From Deltaproteobacteria bacterium (GTDB lineage Bacteria; Desulfobacterota; Desulfovibrionia; Desulfovibrionales; Desulfovibrionaceae): DNA of 36,659 nt. Positions within the stretch are counted from its first letter, which is position 1; each line of letters begins with the position of its first letter. The notes below the pieces were generated by a model. The model was not told where the DNA came from. It made no database searches and worked only from the letters and a program-made list of their open reading frames with translations. The DNA lies in NCBI GenBank assembly GCA_031266055.1, contig JAISBT010000015.1, forward strand, positions 1-36,659. Reading direction: 5' to 3'. Below are positions 9,054 through 17,699 of the stretch, piece by piece. The translations under genes and the position numbers were made by a program.

Positions 9054-12050
9054 ATGCTTGAATACCGCTTACCCGAGTGGGTGCGCGATCTTTTGGAACA
9101 GCCCGAGTTGGGGCTGGAAGGTGTTGCGCGCGAAGAACTCGCCATGTTGCACACCGCTGTTTGGCAAAGCCGGCAATGGTTGGTGAAAAACTACGACCTG
9201 TATTCCCCTGAGGGCAGGCTCGCCTGTCTCGGAGCCTTTCTGCTTTGGGTGCAGCCGGAGTTGACGGAATACTCGCTGCCGCAGTGGGCGAGAGAAAAAC
9301 TTGCCTTGCCCGCGCCAGGTTTTGCGGAGGCTGACAGCTTTGGTCTGACCCTGCTTCAGGAAGCGGTCTGGAGGAGTGAACCCTGGCTGCGGGAAAATTT
9401 TGACCTGTATACGCCTGAAGGAAGGCTGGGTTATCAGGGTTATTTCATATGCAAATTCCAGCCTAGGCTTACTGAATACCCTTTGTCCGGCTGGGCTGAA
9501 GCGCGTCTGAGCCAACCCGCGCCTAGTTTTGAAAATTCCGCAGCCGATGGCCTGACTCTGTTTCAAGAAGTCATCTGGCGCGGCAATCGCTGGCTAACGG
9601 ATAATTTTGACCTGAAGAACAGAAATTCCCGCGCAGCCTTCATCAAAGGCAGCGAATTGTTTTGTTGCCGGTCATTGCCGTTGCATACCTTACGGATCGC
9701 CGTACATGGTTTTTCGCCTCAGGACGCTGTGGGCAATTTCGTCCAAGCCATTGTAAATAAAGCAAAAAATCTTGGATTTCCCTGTGCGGTATATGCGCAG
9801 CACCACACTCCGCCGTTAACTGTGGATGGCGGTTATGCGGAGCTTGAACGGGAGCTTTCTCCGCACGATACCCTGTTGTACCACCTGACCTGGGGCGACC
9901 CGGATTTCCCGCGGCTGATGCGGCTGCCCTGCCGCAAGATTGTCTATTATCACAATATCACGCCGGGCGAATTTTTTCTGCCGGATTATCCCCAACTGGC
10001 CGGGGAGCAGGCCAAAGGCCGCTCAATGCTCAAGGAACTTGTCCAGGCGGATGAAGTTTTCGCCAATTCAGCCTGGTCGCTTGAAGATACGCTTCCTTTT
10101 CTGAGTCCTTCGGCCCAAAGTGGAGTCATGCCGCCTATTACCCTGAATCTGCTTGAGCGTCTGAACGGCCGGGCGCATCCTGCCTTGAAAACTCCGCCTG
10201 TTCCGTATCTGGTAACTTTGGGGCGCGTTGCCCCGCATAAAAATATACTCGGAGACATAGAACTTTTTTCCGCCGTGCATAAACTGTACCCCACACTCTC
10301 CTATGTCATCCTGGGAAACCAGGAGGGTTTTCCGGACTACCTGGAGAAAATTCAGAACTGTCTCAGCGCATATAAAGAAGCCTCCCGGCGGGTCATCTTC
10401 ACCGGCAAGGTTGATGAAGCCGAAGCGGCTGAATGGCTGCGCAACGCCGCTGGGTTCCTGTGCGTGAGCCGGCATGAAGGCTTTGGAGCTCCGCTGGCGG
10501 AGGCCATGCACCTGGGGGTGCCGGTTTTCGCTCTGGAGCAGCCGGCGGTGAAAGAAACTCTGGGCAATGCGGGGATGCTGCTGGACGGGAATGATCTCCT
10601 CCGGAACGCGGCCGCAGTCGCTGCCGCGCTGAAGAGTACGGATACTCTGGCAAGCATGAAGGACACAGGTAAAAAACGCGCTGCGCAGCTTATATCCCAG
10701 GCTGAATATAACCAATTTTGGGCTTCCCTTATGCCGAGCGTGCGTGAAGACGAAACACGGGCAACCCCCGCAAGGGTCAGGCCCCGGAAAGCGGCAAACG
10801 AAACTGCCATTCCACGTGCCATTGTGCTCCTGTGCCGCAATTTCACGCAAACAGGAGGAATTCCAACCTTTACCCGTGATTTGGCTGAAGCTCTGGCCAA
10901 GCTTGGCCGCTCAACGCACGTTTTAATTGAAGGCGACGCACAGCGAACCTGGGCGTATGAGCAAAACAGTTTTCAGGTGCACGAACTGCCGGCGGGTAAC
11001 CAGCCTTTATCCGTTGCCGCGAGCAAAAACCGCGTGCCCGGCAAGCTCTGGTCCTGGTCGGCCGCGGCACTGGCTGAATGTCGGAGAATCCATAAAAGCG
11101 AACCCGTGCAGGTGGTGGAAGCCCCTATCTGGAATTGCGAAGGCATAGCTTTTTTGCTGCATGGGAGCTGGCCCCTGGTCACCAGCCTGCACACCACCTT
11201 GTTTTCCGTCTTGAAAAGCGATCTGGCCGAACTTTTTGATAAAACCTGGATGTCCTACCATGTTGCTCCCATGTTGCAGCTTGAAAGAGAACTGATGCTC
11301 GCTTCCGATGCTGTCCGGGCCAACAGCCGGGGCGTTATCGCGGCTATTGAAAGCGATTACGCCCTGGCCTTCAATCCGGCGCGGATCATGGTCATTCCAC
11401 ATGGATTGAGGACATTGCCCGTCCAAGCGGAACAGATTGGCGATGGAGGCAAGGTGAACATACTGTTTGTCGGACGCTTTGAAGCGCGCAAAGGCATTGA
11501 TCTGCTGCTGGAAGTCTTGCCTGGACTGCTGGAAACATATCCGCGGGTTTCTTTCACCCTAGCCGGGGAACATAACCAAGAGGGCGGGAGGCTCCTGGGG
11601 GAAGCCGATGACACGCCCTACGCGGAGGCTTTTCTGGAAAAATACCGGGGCGCGCCCTGGCTTTCCCGCGTTCATTTTCCCGGCAAGATCCCCGATGACG
11701 AACTTTTGGCCGCGTATGACAACTGCGACCTCTTTTGCGGGCCCAGCCGCTTTGAGTCCTTCGGCCTGATTTTTCTGGAAGCCATGCGCGCGGGCAAAGC
11801 GGTTATAGCCTGCAATACCGGCGGTATGCCGGAAATCGTCACTCCAGGGGAAAACGGCCTGCTGATTCCTCCGGGCAACGCCCAGGCTCTGGCCGAAGCC
11901 CTGGCCTGGATGATTGAGCGCCCGGAGGATAGAAAACGCATGGGCCAGACCGGAAGGCGCATTTTTGAGGAGCGTTTCACCGCCGGGCGCATGGCGGAAA
12001 AAAGCCTGGAGCTTTATACTTTGGCGTTGTCACAGTTCAGCAAAATTTAA
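9054..12050 (+). CDS. Large double GT4 glycosyltransferase with three N-terminal 69-aa repeats
   Basis: A 998-aa protein with two complete GT-B glycosyltransferase modules. Residues 2-207 are three tandem units with exact 69-residue spacing (EY at 3, 72 and 141; DL at 48, 117 and 186). Module 1 (about 212-560) has LRIAVHGFSPQDAVGNF, YLVTLGRVAPHKNILGDIEL and SRHEGFGAPLAEAMHLGVP. Module 2 (about 585-998) has AIVLLCRNFTQTGGIPTFTR, NILFVGRFEARKGIDLLLEV and SRFESFGLIFLEAMRAGKA, then NTGGMPEIVTPGENGLL. Both E-x7-E motifs look intact, so both modules may be active. The ATG at 9054 follows GAGGG closely. The repeats may be a helical binding or oligomerisation platform. That role is inferred. Confidence 0.88.
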   Translation: MLEYRLPEWVRDLLEQPELGLEGVAREELAMLHTAVWQSRQWLVKNYDLYSPEGRLACLGAFLLWVQPELTEYSLPQWAREKLALPAPGFAEADSFGLTLLQEAVWRSEPWLRENFDLYTPEGRLGYQGYFICKFQPRLTEYPLSGWAEARLSQPAPSFENSAADGLTLFQEVIWRGNRWLTDNFDLKNRNSRAAFIKGSELFCCRSLPLHTLRIAVHGFSPQDAVGNFVQAIVNKAKNLGFPCAVYAQHHTPPLTVDGGYAELERELSPHDTLLYHLTWGDPDFPRLMRLPCRKIVYYHNITPGEFFLPDYPQLAGEQAKGRSMLKELVQADEVFANSAWSLEDTLPFLSPSAQSGVMPPITLNLLERLNGRAHPALKTPPVPYLVTLGRVAPHKNILGDIELFSAVHKLYPTLSYVILGNQEGFPDYLEKIQNCLSAYKEASRRVIFTGKVDEAEAAEWLRNAAGFLCVSRHEGFGAPLAEAMHLGVPVFALEQPAVKETLGNAGMLLDGNDLLRNAAAVAAALKSTDTLASMKDTGKKRAAQLISQAEYNQFWASLMPSVREDETRATPARVRPRKAANETAIPRAIVLLCRNFTQTGGIPTFTRDLAEALAKLGRSTHVLIEGDAQRTWAYEQNSFQVHELPAGNQPLSVAASKNRVPGKLWSWSAAALAECRRIHKSEPVQVVEAPIWNCEGIAFLLHGSWPLVTSLHTTLFSVLKSDLAELFDKTWMSYHVAPMLQLERELMLASDAVRANSRGVIAAIESDYALAFNPARIMVIPHGLRTLPVQAEQIGDGGKVNILFVGRFEARKGIDLLLEVLPGLLETYPRVSFTLAGEHNQEGGRLLGEADDTPYAEAFLEKYRGAPWLSRVHFPGKIPDDELLAAYDNCDLFCGPSRFESFGLIFLEAMRAGKAVIACNTGGMPEIVTPGENGLLIPPGNAQALAEALAWMIERPEDRKRMGQTGRRIFEERFTAGRMAEKSLELYTLALSQFSKI
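9057..9674 (+). repeat. Three in-frame 207-bp coding repeats
   Basis: These encode three 69-residue units inside the 998-aa glycosyltransferase. The consensus visible by eye is EYxLPxWaxxxLxxP, then a spacer, L(T/A)(L/M)Lq(e/t)aVWrsxxWLxxNfDLYtPEGRL, then a hydrophobic segment and QPxLT. The third unit is degenerate at its end (DLKNRNSRAAF). The units have diverged at DNA level, so this is an old duplication rather than a recent slippage product. Confidence 0.9.
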
Positions 12051-12098
12051 TCTCACGCATTGTGTTTTGTATGCATATCTTTTGTAAAGGAAAAAAAA

Positions 12099-13688
12099 AT
12101 GAAAAATTTTCTCGCTTCACCCGCTCCGGCCTTGTCTTTAGCCCTGTTGGCGCCGGTTTTGTTCATGTGGAGCCGGAACTGGCACATGTACACCTGGACT
12201 ACCCTGGGCCTGGCTTTTGCCGTGCTTTTGGCCATGGCTCTGCTTTTGTATACCGTCTGCCGGCTGGTGATCTTCGCGGCCCGACGCACCGGAGCGACGC
12301 AGGCTTGGCTGAGGATTCCGGGAACGCTGCTAATCTGCGCGGCTATGGCGCAACTGCTTGTTTTTTTTCTGGATGTTCCTCTACGCGCTTTTTCTCCACA
12401 AACCAACCATATTCTTGCCGGTATTGTTCTTGCTCTTGCGGCGGCGGGTATTTGCCTGCGCTTCAGTTTCCTGCCCGTCAACACGGTTTTGAGTGTTTTT
12501 ATCGCGCTGTCTTTGGGCAGCGGCCTTTTCGACGTGGTAAAAACCAGCTTCGAGCAAGGTGAAATAAAAGACGGCAATATTTCCATAACGCTGAAAAAAA
12601 AGCCCAATATTTATCTTTTCTGGCAGGAATCATACCATGATTTTGAGACGATGGAGTCCGCATACGGCATAGATACAAGCAAGTTACGCCGATATCTCGC
12701 TGAAAAATCTTTTTTTGTTTACGATAACGTCTTCTCTACCGGACCAAATACGTTGTCCGCCATGTATATGGCTCTTGCCATGAGAGAGTTCGACATTCAG
12801 AGTAAAGGAAATCAGGATTACAATCAGGCCGTGCGCAATCTTATCGGAGGGGGTGAAGGCAACGCGGTTTACAGAATCCTCAAGGAAAACGGCTATCACA
12901 CCAAATACGCCGTCGGTTTTCCTGGTCTCTACTATTTTACAAACCAGGGAAAATATCTGGATGAAACGGATGTCAATTTTAAAAAATTCAGCATTGCATC
13001 TTTGCTGCCTTTAATGGATCTGCACCCGGCTTTGTTGGAGAACAAAAAGATATCCTCTTTGCTCCAGAAAGCGTTTACGCGGGACAAATTTGTCAGCCCA
13101 TACTGGTCTGGCTTGCTTGATAATTTAGCGCGCAGCATCCAGCTCACCATTGATGAAGGTCTGCACAGCGGAAAGCCTTTTTTTATGGGTTTCAAGGCCG
13201 GGGCCGATCATAGCCCGAACATCAACTATAGTTACAAGAAACGGGATGAATGGGTAGGTTCCGGAAGATACCAGGGATTGGTGGAAAAAGGCGATGTTAT
13301 ATTGATGACGCTCGTTGACGGCATCATCGCCAACGACCCGAATTCAATAATTATACTCATCGGCGATCATGGTACTCATCGTTTACGGGCTATATGGTCC
13401 GAAGTCAGGCAGCGAGGCAGCTTTCTGGAGCTGAACGATGTTCTGCGGGCGGAAGGGGAAAGTCTGGAATCTCTGGCGCATGACATCTTCGGCGTTATGC
13501 TGGCCATCCGTACCCCTGAAGGAGCAAAGGACATCTCCTGGGGTCTGCCCATGAGCAACATCAATCTCTTCCGGCATATTTTCGCCTGGTGCAATGACGA
13601 CCCCGGCCTGCTCCAGGACAGGGTGAAGCAGATATCAAACATAGGCGGTTTCAAGCTGGTTGAAGACGGTAAAATAGCCTCTCCTTGA
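12099..13688 (+). CDS. Membrane sulfatase-family enzyme (LTA synthase/phosphoglycerol- or PEtN-transferase-like)
   Basis: A 529-aa protein whose first 150 residues hold about five membrane helices, followed by a periplasmic alkaline-phosphatase/sulfatase-type domain. Seen motifs are KPNIYLFWQESYHDF (equivalent of the PNIIxIxxES metal-binding start), a candidate Ser/Thr nucleophile in NVFSTGPNTLSAMY, and the C-terminal metal-binding IILIGDHGTHRLR. Such proteins move phosphoglycerol or phosphoethanolamine onto glycans or lipids, or hydrolyse sulfate esters. The position at the end of a glycan operon favours decoration of the polysaccharide. The track start at 12060 was moved to the ATG at 12099, which has AAAGG 8 bp upstream and avoids an extra unaligned leader. 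The exact chemistry is unresolved. Confidence 0.8.
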   Translation: MKNFLASPAPALSLALLAPVLFMWSRNWHMYTWTTLGLAFAVLLAMALLLYTVCRLVIFAARRTGATQAWLRIPGTLLICAAMAQLLVFFLDVPLRAFSPQTNHILAGIVLALAAAGICLRFSFLPVNTVLSVFIALSLGSGLFDVVKTSFEQGEIKDGNISITLKKKPNIYLFWQESYHDFETMESAYGIDTSKLRRYLAEKSFFVYDNVFSTGPNTLSAMYMALAMREFDIQSKGNQDYNQAVRNLIGGGEGNAVYRILKENGYHTKYAVGFPGLYYFTNQGKYLDETDVNFKKFSIASLLPLMDLHPALLENKKISSLLQKAFTRDKFVSPYWSGLLDNLARSIQLTIDEGLHSGKPFFMGFKAGADHSPNINYSYKKRDEWVGSGRYQGLVEKGDVILMTLVDGIIANDPNSIIILIGDHGTHRLRAIWSEVRQRGSFLELNDVLRAEGESLESLAHDIFGVMLAIRTPEGAKDISWGLPMSNINLFRHIFAWCNDDPGLLQDRVKQISNIGGFKLVEDGKIASP

Positions 13689-13753
13689 AACAGTTTGCAT
13701 TTGAAGCAAACACACCCTACATCTTTGATATTTCAAGGTTATTGTAAAAAAAG
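13684..13753 (+). repeat. 70-bp direct repeat, left copy (flanks Rpn gene)
   Basis: This starts CTTGAAACAGTTTGC and ends GGTTATTGTAAAAAA, and overlaps the stop codon of the sulfatase-like gene. A near-identical copy lies at 15013-15082 in the same orientation. Inside is a small perfect hairpin, GTTTGC/GCAAAC, and outer CTTGAAA/TTTCAAG arms. The pair brackets the Rpn nuclease gene. Confidence 0.9.
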
Positions 13754-13801
13754 GGATAACGTACGGTATTTTTCGCACATTGAAAAAATGGAAACTACGC
13801 C

Positions 13802-14653
13802 ATGGAATTAAAACCGCTTTCGGCAACCAACGATTTCGTTTTTCGCAAAATATTTGGCGAAAATCTGTATGTATTGAAGGATTTTCTTGAGGCTGTGCTG
13901 GACTTGCCCGCCGAAGAGTATAAAAACCTGACGGTGGTTGATCCGAATCTGGAGAGGGAATATATTGAAGATAAGCTCGGGATTCTGGACGTCAAAGTCA
14001 CCACCGGTTCCGGCAAGGTGGTTGATATTGAGGTGCAGGTGCGGCAGCAGCGCGCTATCTGGAAGAGGATGCTGTTTTACACGTCCAAGATGCTTGTGGA
14101 GCAGGTGAAAAGTGGCTATCCGTATGACAGGATGAACAGAGCCATCAGCATCCTGATCGCCGATTTCGTGATGATACAGGAAAATAACGCCTACCGTCAC
14201 TGTTTCCGGCTTTATGACAGACATACACAGGTGCGGTATCCTGACTTCATGGAGATCAACGTGCTGGAATTACCCAAGATGCGTACGCCTGACGGAACGC
14301 GGTTGGGCAACTGGATGAGTTTTTTCAAGGCAACGACCGAGGAGGAATATATGGATGCAGCGCAAACCAACCCGGCGATCAACGAAGCTTGGGGCGTCAT
14401 TAAAGTCCTGAGCGGCGATGAACGGAACAGAGCCTTGGCCGAGGCCAGGGAAAAATCGCGTATGGATTTTGAGTCCTTTCTCGGCGATGCCCGGTATGAA
14501 GGGTGGCAGGAAGGATTGCAGGAAGGACGGCAGGAAGAAAAATTGGAAGTCGCCCGGAACCTTCTGCAGAAAAAGATGCCGCACGATGATATTAGTGACG
14601 CAACAGGTCTGCCCCTTGATGAAATAAAGCGGCTTGCCGCTGACCTCGCATAG
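13802..14653 (+). CDS. Rpn family recombination-promoting nuclease / PD-(D/E)XK transposase-like protein
   Basis: A 283-aa protein of the Rpn (transposase_31/PDDEXK_2) family, whose studied members are DNA endonucleases that raise RecA-independent recombination. The N-terminus LSATNDFVFRKIFGE is typical. The nuclease core is seen as KLGILDVKVTT then VVDIEVQVRQQ (D...ExQ form of PD-(D/E)XK), followed by RMLFYTSKMLVEQVKSGYPY. The C-terminus holds the usual charged Gly-rich tail (EGWQEGLQEGRQEE) and a short helical end. The gene lies alone between two 70-bp direct repeats and is followed by a palindromic element. It is unrelated in function to the glycan genes it interrupts, so it is probably mobile. 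Confidence 0.92.
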   Translation: MELKPLSATNDFVFRKIFGENLYVLKDFLEAVLDLPAEEYKNLTVVDPNLEREYIEDKLGILDVKVTTGSGKVVDIEVQVRQQRAIWKRMLFYTSKMLVEQVKSGYPYDRMNRAISILIADFVMIQENNAYRHCFRLYDRHTQVRYPDFMEINVLELPKMRTPDGTRLGNWMSFFKATTEEEYMDAAQTNPAINEAWGVIKVLSGDERNRALAEAREKSRMDFESFLGDARYEGWQEGLQEGRQEEKLEVARNLLQKKMPHDDISDATGLPLDEIKRLAADLA

Positions 14654-14690
14654 CTGCTCCGCCGTACGTTTCCGGGCTTCCCGTCGGGTA

Positions 14691-14859
14691 ATTCCGTTTC
14701 CAGATCAAAAATGATGTCATTTTTGATCTGGAAACGGAATAACGCGGCAGGATGTCGCGCCGAAATGCTTTCGCATTTCGGAGGCAAGGCGAAATCACAT
14801 TTTCGCCGCAGCCGACAAATCAAAACTGCATGGATGCAGTTTTGATTTGGAAATCGAAT
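14691..14859. repeat. Palindromic intergenic repeat, family B copy 1 (two-hairpin form)
   Basis: This element lies just after the Rpn gene. It has a left hairpin at 14691-14740 with 24-bp perfect arms (ATTCCGTTTCCAGATC... and its complement) and a 2-nt centre. A conserved core follows: CCGAAATGC-tttc-GCATTTCGG at 14760-14781, GGCAAGGCGAAA and GCCGCAGCCGACA. A right hairpin with 16-bp perfect arms around CTGCAT-gg-ATGCAG spans 14816-14849. It is in opposite orientation to copies at 22441 and 30071. It could be a MITE-like or REP-like element, or encode a structured RNA. Confidence 0.9.
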
Positions 14860-15012
14860 AAAGCCCGTAAGCTACCGGAAACGAGGAGCAATTTTGCCGC
14901 TGCCGGATCTTTTGCCCCGAATCATGGCCTGAAAAAGCTGAAACAGGTGTTATGAAGGGGTACATTTTGCCCCTCTGGGCAAATATCCGCGAAACCGTGG
15001 TGGATTGGAGTT
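14860..15012. other. Gene-free spacer between family B repeat and right direct repeat
   Basis: This is part of the 436-bp gap between the Rpn gene and the next glycosyltransferase. The rest of the gap is the family B element and the direct repeat. A short reading frame ending in HGLKKLKQVL stops here. It starts inside the palindromic repeat and has no recognisable homology, so it is not called a gene. No promoter or terminator could be supported. Confidence 0.5.
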
Positions 15013-15082
15013 CTTGAAACAGTTTGCATTTGAAGCTAACACTCTCTACCTCTTTGATATTCCAAGGTTATTGTAAAAAAGG
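15013..15082 (+). repeat. 70-bp direct repeat, right copy (flanks Rpn gene)
   Basis: Same orientation as 13684-13753, differing at a handful of positions (for example GCAAACAC versus GCTAACAC). Its end supplies the AAAAAAGG that serves as ribosome-binding site for the glycosyltransferase starting at 15090. This copy therefore probably marks the original upstream region of that gene, with the left copy arising by duplication. Confidence 0.9.
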
Positions 15083-15089
15083 CTATACT

Positions 15090-16205
15090 ATGAAAATCGC
15101 GGTAATTCACTGGGGTTGCGTTCATCATGACGCCATTTCCGCCTCGGTTCGGGAGCATACGCTCTGGCTGCGCGCTGCCGGGCACGAGACCTATTTTGTG
15201 GGCGAGAGCTGCGCTTACCCGGAGTTGCCCTTCATGCGCGCCGCCACCCCGGCTGAAGCTCTGGAGCTGGCCTTTGTGCGGGAGTGCGACCTGGCGGTTT
15301 TCCATTTCGGCATTGTTTACGCTTTGTTTGACCTGCTGACCATGCCCCGGGGCCGGAGCAAACGCTTGGTTGTGTTTCACAACATCACGCCCGCGGATTG
15401 CGTTCCCCAAAAATTCCGGGAACAGATTGAGCGCAGTTTTCGCCAGATGCGCAATATAGCTCAGGCGGATTATGTCATCAGCGTCAGCGGGACAAATCGG
15501 GATGTCTTGCGGGAGGCGGGCCTGGACGGGCCGGGCAAGGTTCTGCCCCTGCCGTTTGAGTTCAGGAACGCGCCTCCCGGAAACAAACCGGGGTTCGGCT
15601 CTCCCTTGGTGCGCCTGGCCTTTCTGGGGCGTTTCGTGTTCCACAAGGGCCCCTGCGATTTGCTGGAGGCCCTGTCCATCGCCCTGGCGGCTGATCCGGC
15701 CCTGCGAGTTGAACTGACCATGCTGGGTAATCTGGGTTTTTCCGATCCGGACGTGCTTGCCGAAACGCGCGAACGCATCCGTATGCTGGAAGAAACTTTC
15801 CTCGGCAGGGCGCATGCTGCTTTGCGCGGCGATGTCAACGAAGAGGAAAAAGCGCGCGTCCTGGCCGCTGCGGATATCTTCGCGCTGCCCACCCGGCACG
15901 AGGGATTCTGCGTGCCCGTTCTGGAAGCCTTGGCCGGCGGCTGCCGGGTTATAAGCTACGCCAACAGCAATGTCCCGGCCATAAGCGGAGGGCTTGCCCG
16001 CCTCGTGCCTACGGGAGATCTTGACGCCCTGTCCCGCGCCCTGGCCGAAGAAGCCGCTCTTGTCCGTTCCGCCGGCTGGCAGGATGAAGGATACAGCTTA
16101 TTTACGCAAAAAGCGGCGCAACATCTGGAACAGTATCAACCTGAACGCATCCGCAAACGTTTTTTGGAAATTGTGGAGGAGTCAAAGCAGTGGAAAAGCC
16201 GCTGA
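15090..16205 (+). CDS. Glycosyltransferase, GT4 family
   Basis: A 371-aa GT-B enzyme. The track ORF starts at 15024 inside the direct repeat. The ATG at 15090 has AAGG seven bases upstream and begins with the expected first strand KIAVIHWGCVHHDAISASV, so it is chosen. The acceptor domain includes LVVFHNITPADCVPQKF, closely resembling the HNITPGEFF segment of module 1 of the 998-aa protein, so the two may share an acceptor type. The donor domain has RLAFLGRFVFHKGPCDLLEA and TRHEGFCVPVLEALAGGCRV (E-x7-E), then SNVPAISGG. It overlaps the next gene by 16 bp. Confidence 0.9.
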   Translation: MKIAVIHWGCVHHDAISASVREHTLWLRAAGHETYFVGESCAYPELPFMRAATPAEALELAFVRECDLAVFHFGIVYALFDLLTMPRGRSKRLVVFHNITPADCVPQKFREQIERSFRQMRNIAQADYVISVSGTNRDVLREAGLDGPGKVLPLPFEFRNAPPGNKPGFGSPLVRLAFLGRFVFHKGPCDLLEALSIALAADPALRVELTMLGNLGFSDPDVLAETRERIRMLEETFLGRAHAALRGDVNEEEKARVLAAADIFALPTRHEGFCVPVLEALAGGCRVISYANSNVPAISGGLARLVPTGDLDALSRALAEEAALVRSAGWQDEGYSLFTQKAAQHLEQYQPERIRKRFLEIVEESKQWKSR

Positions 16206-17179
16206 CCGTGCTGTTCAATACCTACACCGTCGCCTTTGACTGCCCGGGCGGCGGCGAGGTGCAGCTTGTAAAATACGAGGAACAGCTTAAGCTCGCCGGC
16301 GTGCGCGTTTTGCGCTATGACCCCTGGAATCCGCGTCCGCAGTTTGAGGCGGCGGATCTTGTGCATTATTTTTCCGTGCAATGGGGTTCCATCCAGTTTT
16401 GCCATTACGTCGCGCATAGGCGCAAGCTCCCGCTGGTTATTTCCACCATTGCCTGGATGGAGCCGCACAAACGCACCCCTCCGCCGGAAGTCGGCGAGCT
16501 ACTGAAGCTGAGTTCGCGCAACCTGCCAAATTCACAGGCCGAATGCGATCAGTTGAGCGGGAGTTATGGCATTGCCCCTGAAAAATTTACTCCCATTGTC
16601 AACGGTGTGAACGAGATTTTTTTTGAACCGGCGCAGGCAGAGGTATTTCGGGAAAAGTTCAAGCTGCATGCGCCTTTTGTGCTGTGCATGGGCAATATTG
16701 AGGCGCGCAAGAACCAGCTCAAGCTTATTGAAGCCCTGACCGGGAGCGGCCTGCATCTGGTTCTGGCCGGGCAGGAACGCGAAGCCGAATACGCCGCCCG
16801 TTGCCGCCGGCTTGCCGATGACACTGTGCATTTCACGGGAGCGCTGGAACACGGAAGTTTATTGCAGCGTTCGGCTTATGCGGCGGCGGAGGCGCTGGTT
16901 CTGCCTTCCAGCATGGAAACGCCCGGTCTGGCCGCTCTGGAAGCCGCGGCAGCGGGATGCCGCCTGGCCCTGACCCGCGAAGGCTGTACCAAAGAATATT
17001 TCGGCGACTATGCCGTATATTTGAACCCTGACGATGCCGCAAGCATCAGGCAGGCGGTGGAACAGACCCTGGCCCGCGCCAGGAGGCCGGAACTGCCGGA
17101 ATACATACGTGGGCGCTATACCTGGAAGCGGGCGGCAGAGCAATTGCTGGTGGCGTATAAAGAAGTCCTGCGATCATAG
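16190..17179 (+). CDS. Glycosyltransferase, GT4 family (short)
   Basis: A 329-aa GT-B enzyme starting at a GTG at 16190 with GGAGGA upstream, overlapping the previous gene by 16 bp. The acceptor side opens with TVLFNTYTVAFDCPGGGEVQ, carrying the glycine-rich loop. The donor side has FVLCMGNIEARKNQLKLIEA and LPSSMETPGLAALEAAAAGC, a variant of the E-x7-E motif, then LTREGCTKEYFGDYAVYLNP. It is the last gene of the glycan cluster. The protein is a little shorter than usual but shows both domains. Confidence 0.87.
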   Translation: MEKPLTVLFNTYTVAFDCPGGGEVQLVKYEEQLKLAGVRVLRYDPWNPRPQFEAADLVHYFSVQWGSIQFCHYVAHRRKLPLVISTIAWMEPHKRTPPPEVGELLKLSSRNLPNSQAECDQLSGSYGIAPEKFTPIVNGVNEIFFEPAQAEVFREKFKLHAPFVLCMGNIEARKNQLKLIEALTGSGLHLVLAGQEREAEYAARCRRLADDTVHFTGALEHGSLLQRSAYAAAEALVLPSSMETPGLAALEAAAAGCRLALTREGCTKEYFGDYAVYLNPDDAASIRQAVEQTLARARRPELPEYIRGRYTWKRAAEQLLVAYKEVLRS

Positions 17180-17336
17180 GGCAAGGTCACATTTGAGGGT
17201 AGTGTCCAGAATTTTTCGCATTTTTTGTAGCAGCCAGTCAGTGTCGGTTTTAGGGCTGCCATAAGGGGACGGCGCGCGCCTTGCGAGCGATACCCCCAGA
17301 GATATCGCGGCTGCAAGGGCCGTGACGCCCCCGGTT

Positions 17337-17492
17337 CTATGCCGATACCTCTTGTTCCATATTCATGTACCTTTGCGTTCCCCACTTTTGCCCTGCCATG
17401 TACCGGAGGCGGTCCGCTACCAGCATCAGGGCCGCATGCACGTCCGGAAAGCTTCCGACAATCCTTGAAATGAACTCATGGTGCCTTCTTAC
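17337..17492 (-). pseudogene. IS256-family transposase C-terminal remnant
   Basis: Minus-strand translation ending at TAG (17337-17339) reads RIVGSFPDVHAALMLVADRL, then KWGTQRYMNM. This is the characteristic C-terminus of IS256/Mutator-type transposases (RVVGxFPDxxSALxLVxARL...KWGxxRYLNM). The frame is closed by a stop just upstream of this segment and the rest of the transposase is missing. It is absent from the ORF track because no start codon remains in frame. It marks past transposition between the glycan cluster and the tRNA. Confidence 0.8.
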
Positions 17493-17664
17493 TCACAGAA
17501 AAACATGGAGCATCATGCCTGGTAAAAGGCGCCGTGGTCGCTTGCGGCGATGTTGCGCCCTTGCTTCTTGGCCCTTTTGACCACTCCGGCTTCCTGGAAC
17601 TCGCTACATGAACCCAAAAAAATCTTTATGGCACCTTGATCTACTATAAATATAACACAAAACA

Positions 17665-17699
17665 AAGTCCCACAAGGCTTTTAGCACCATGTGGGACTT
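17665..17699 (-). terminator. Rho-independent terminator of tRNA-Arg
   Basis: A perfect 10-bp stem (AAGTCCCACA/TGTGGGACTT) with a 15-nt loop. On the minus strand it is followed by TTTGTTTTGTG. It lies 16 bp beyond the 3' end of the tRNA. Confidence 0.75.

Noticed and set aside
13684-13753. Promoter within the 70-bp direct repeat
   Set aside because: TTGAAA- and GATATT-like boxes exist but with poor spacing. Not enough to call a promoter.
14690-14860. Possible CRISPR array
   Set aside because: There are several palindromes close together, but no regularly spaced identical repeats with unique spacers and no cas genes in the window.
17116-17385. 89-aa minus-strand ORF next to the IS remnant
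   Set aside because: It is not the transposase frame. The IS256-like protein lies in a different frame without a start codon. This ORF shows no homology I can recognise.
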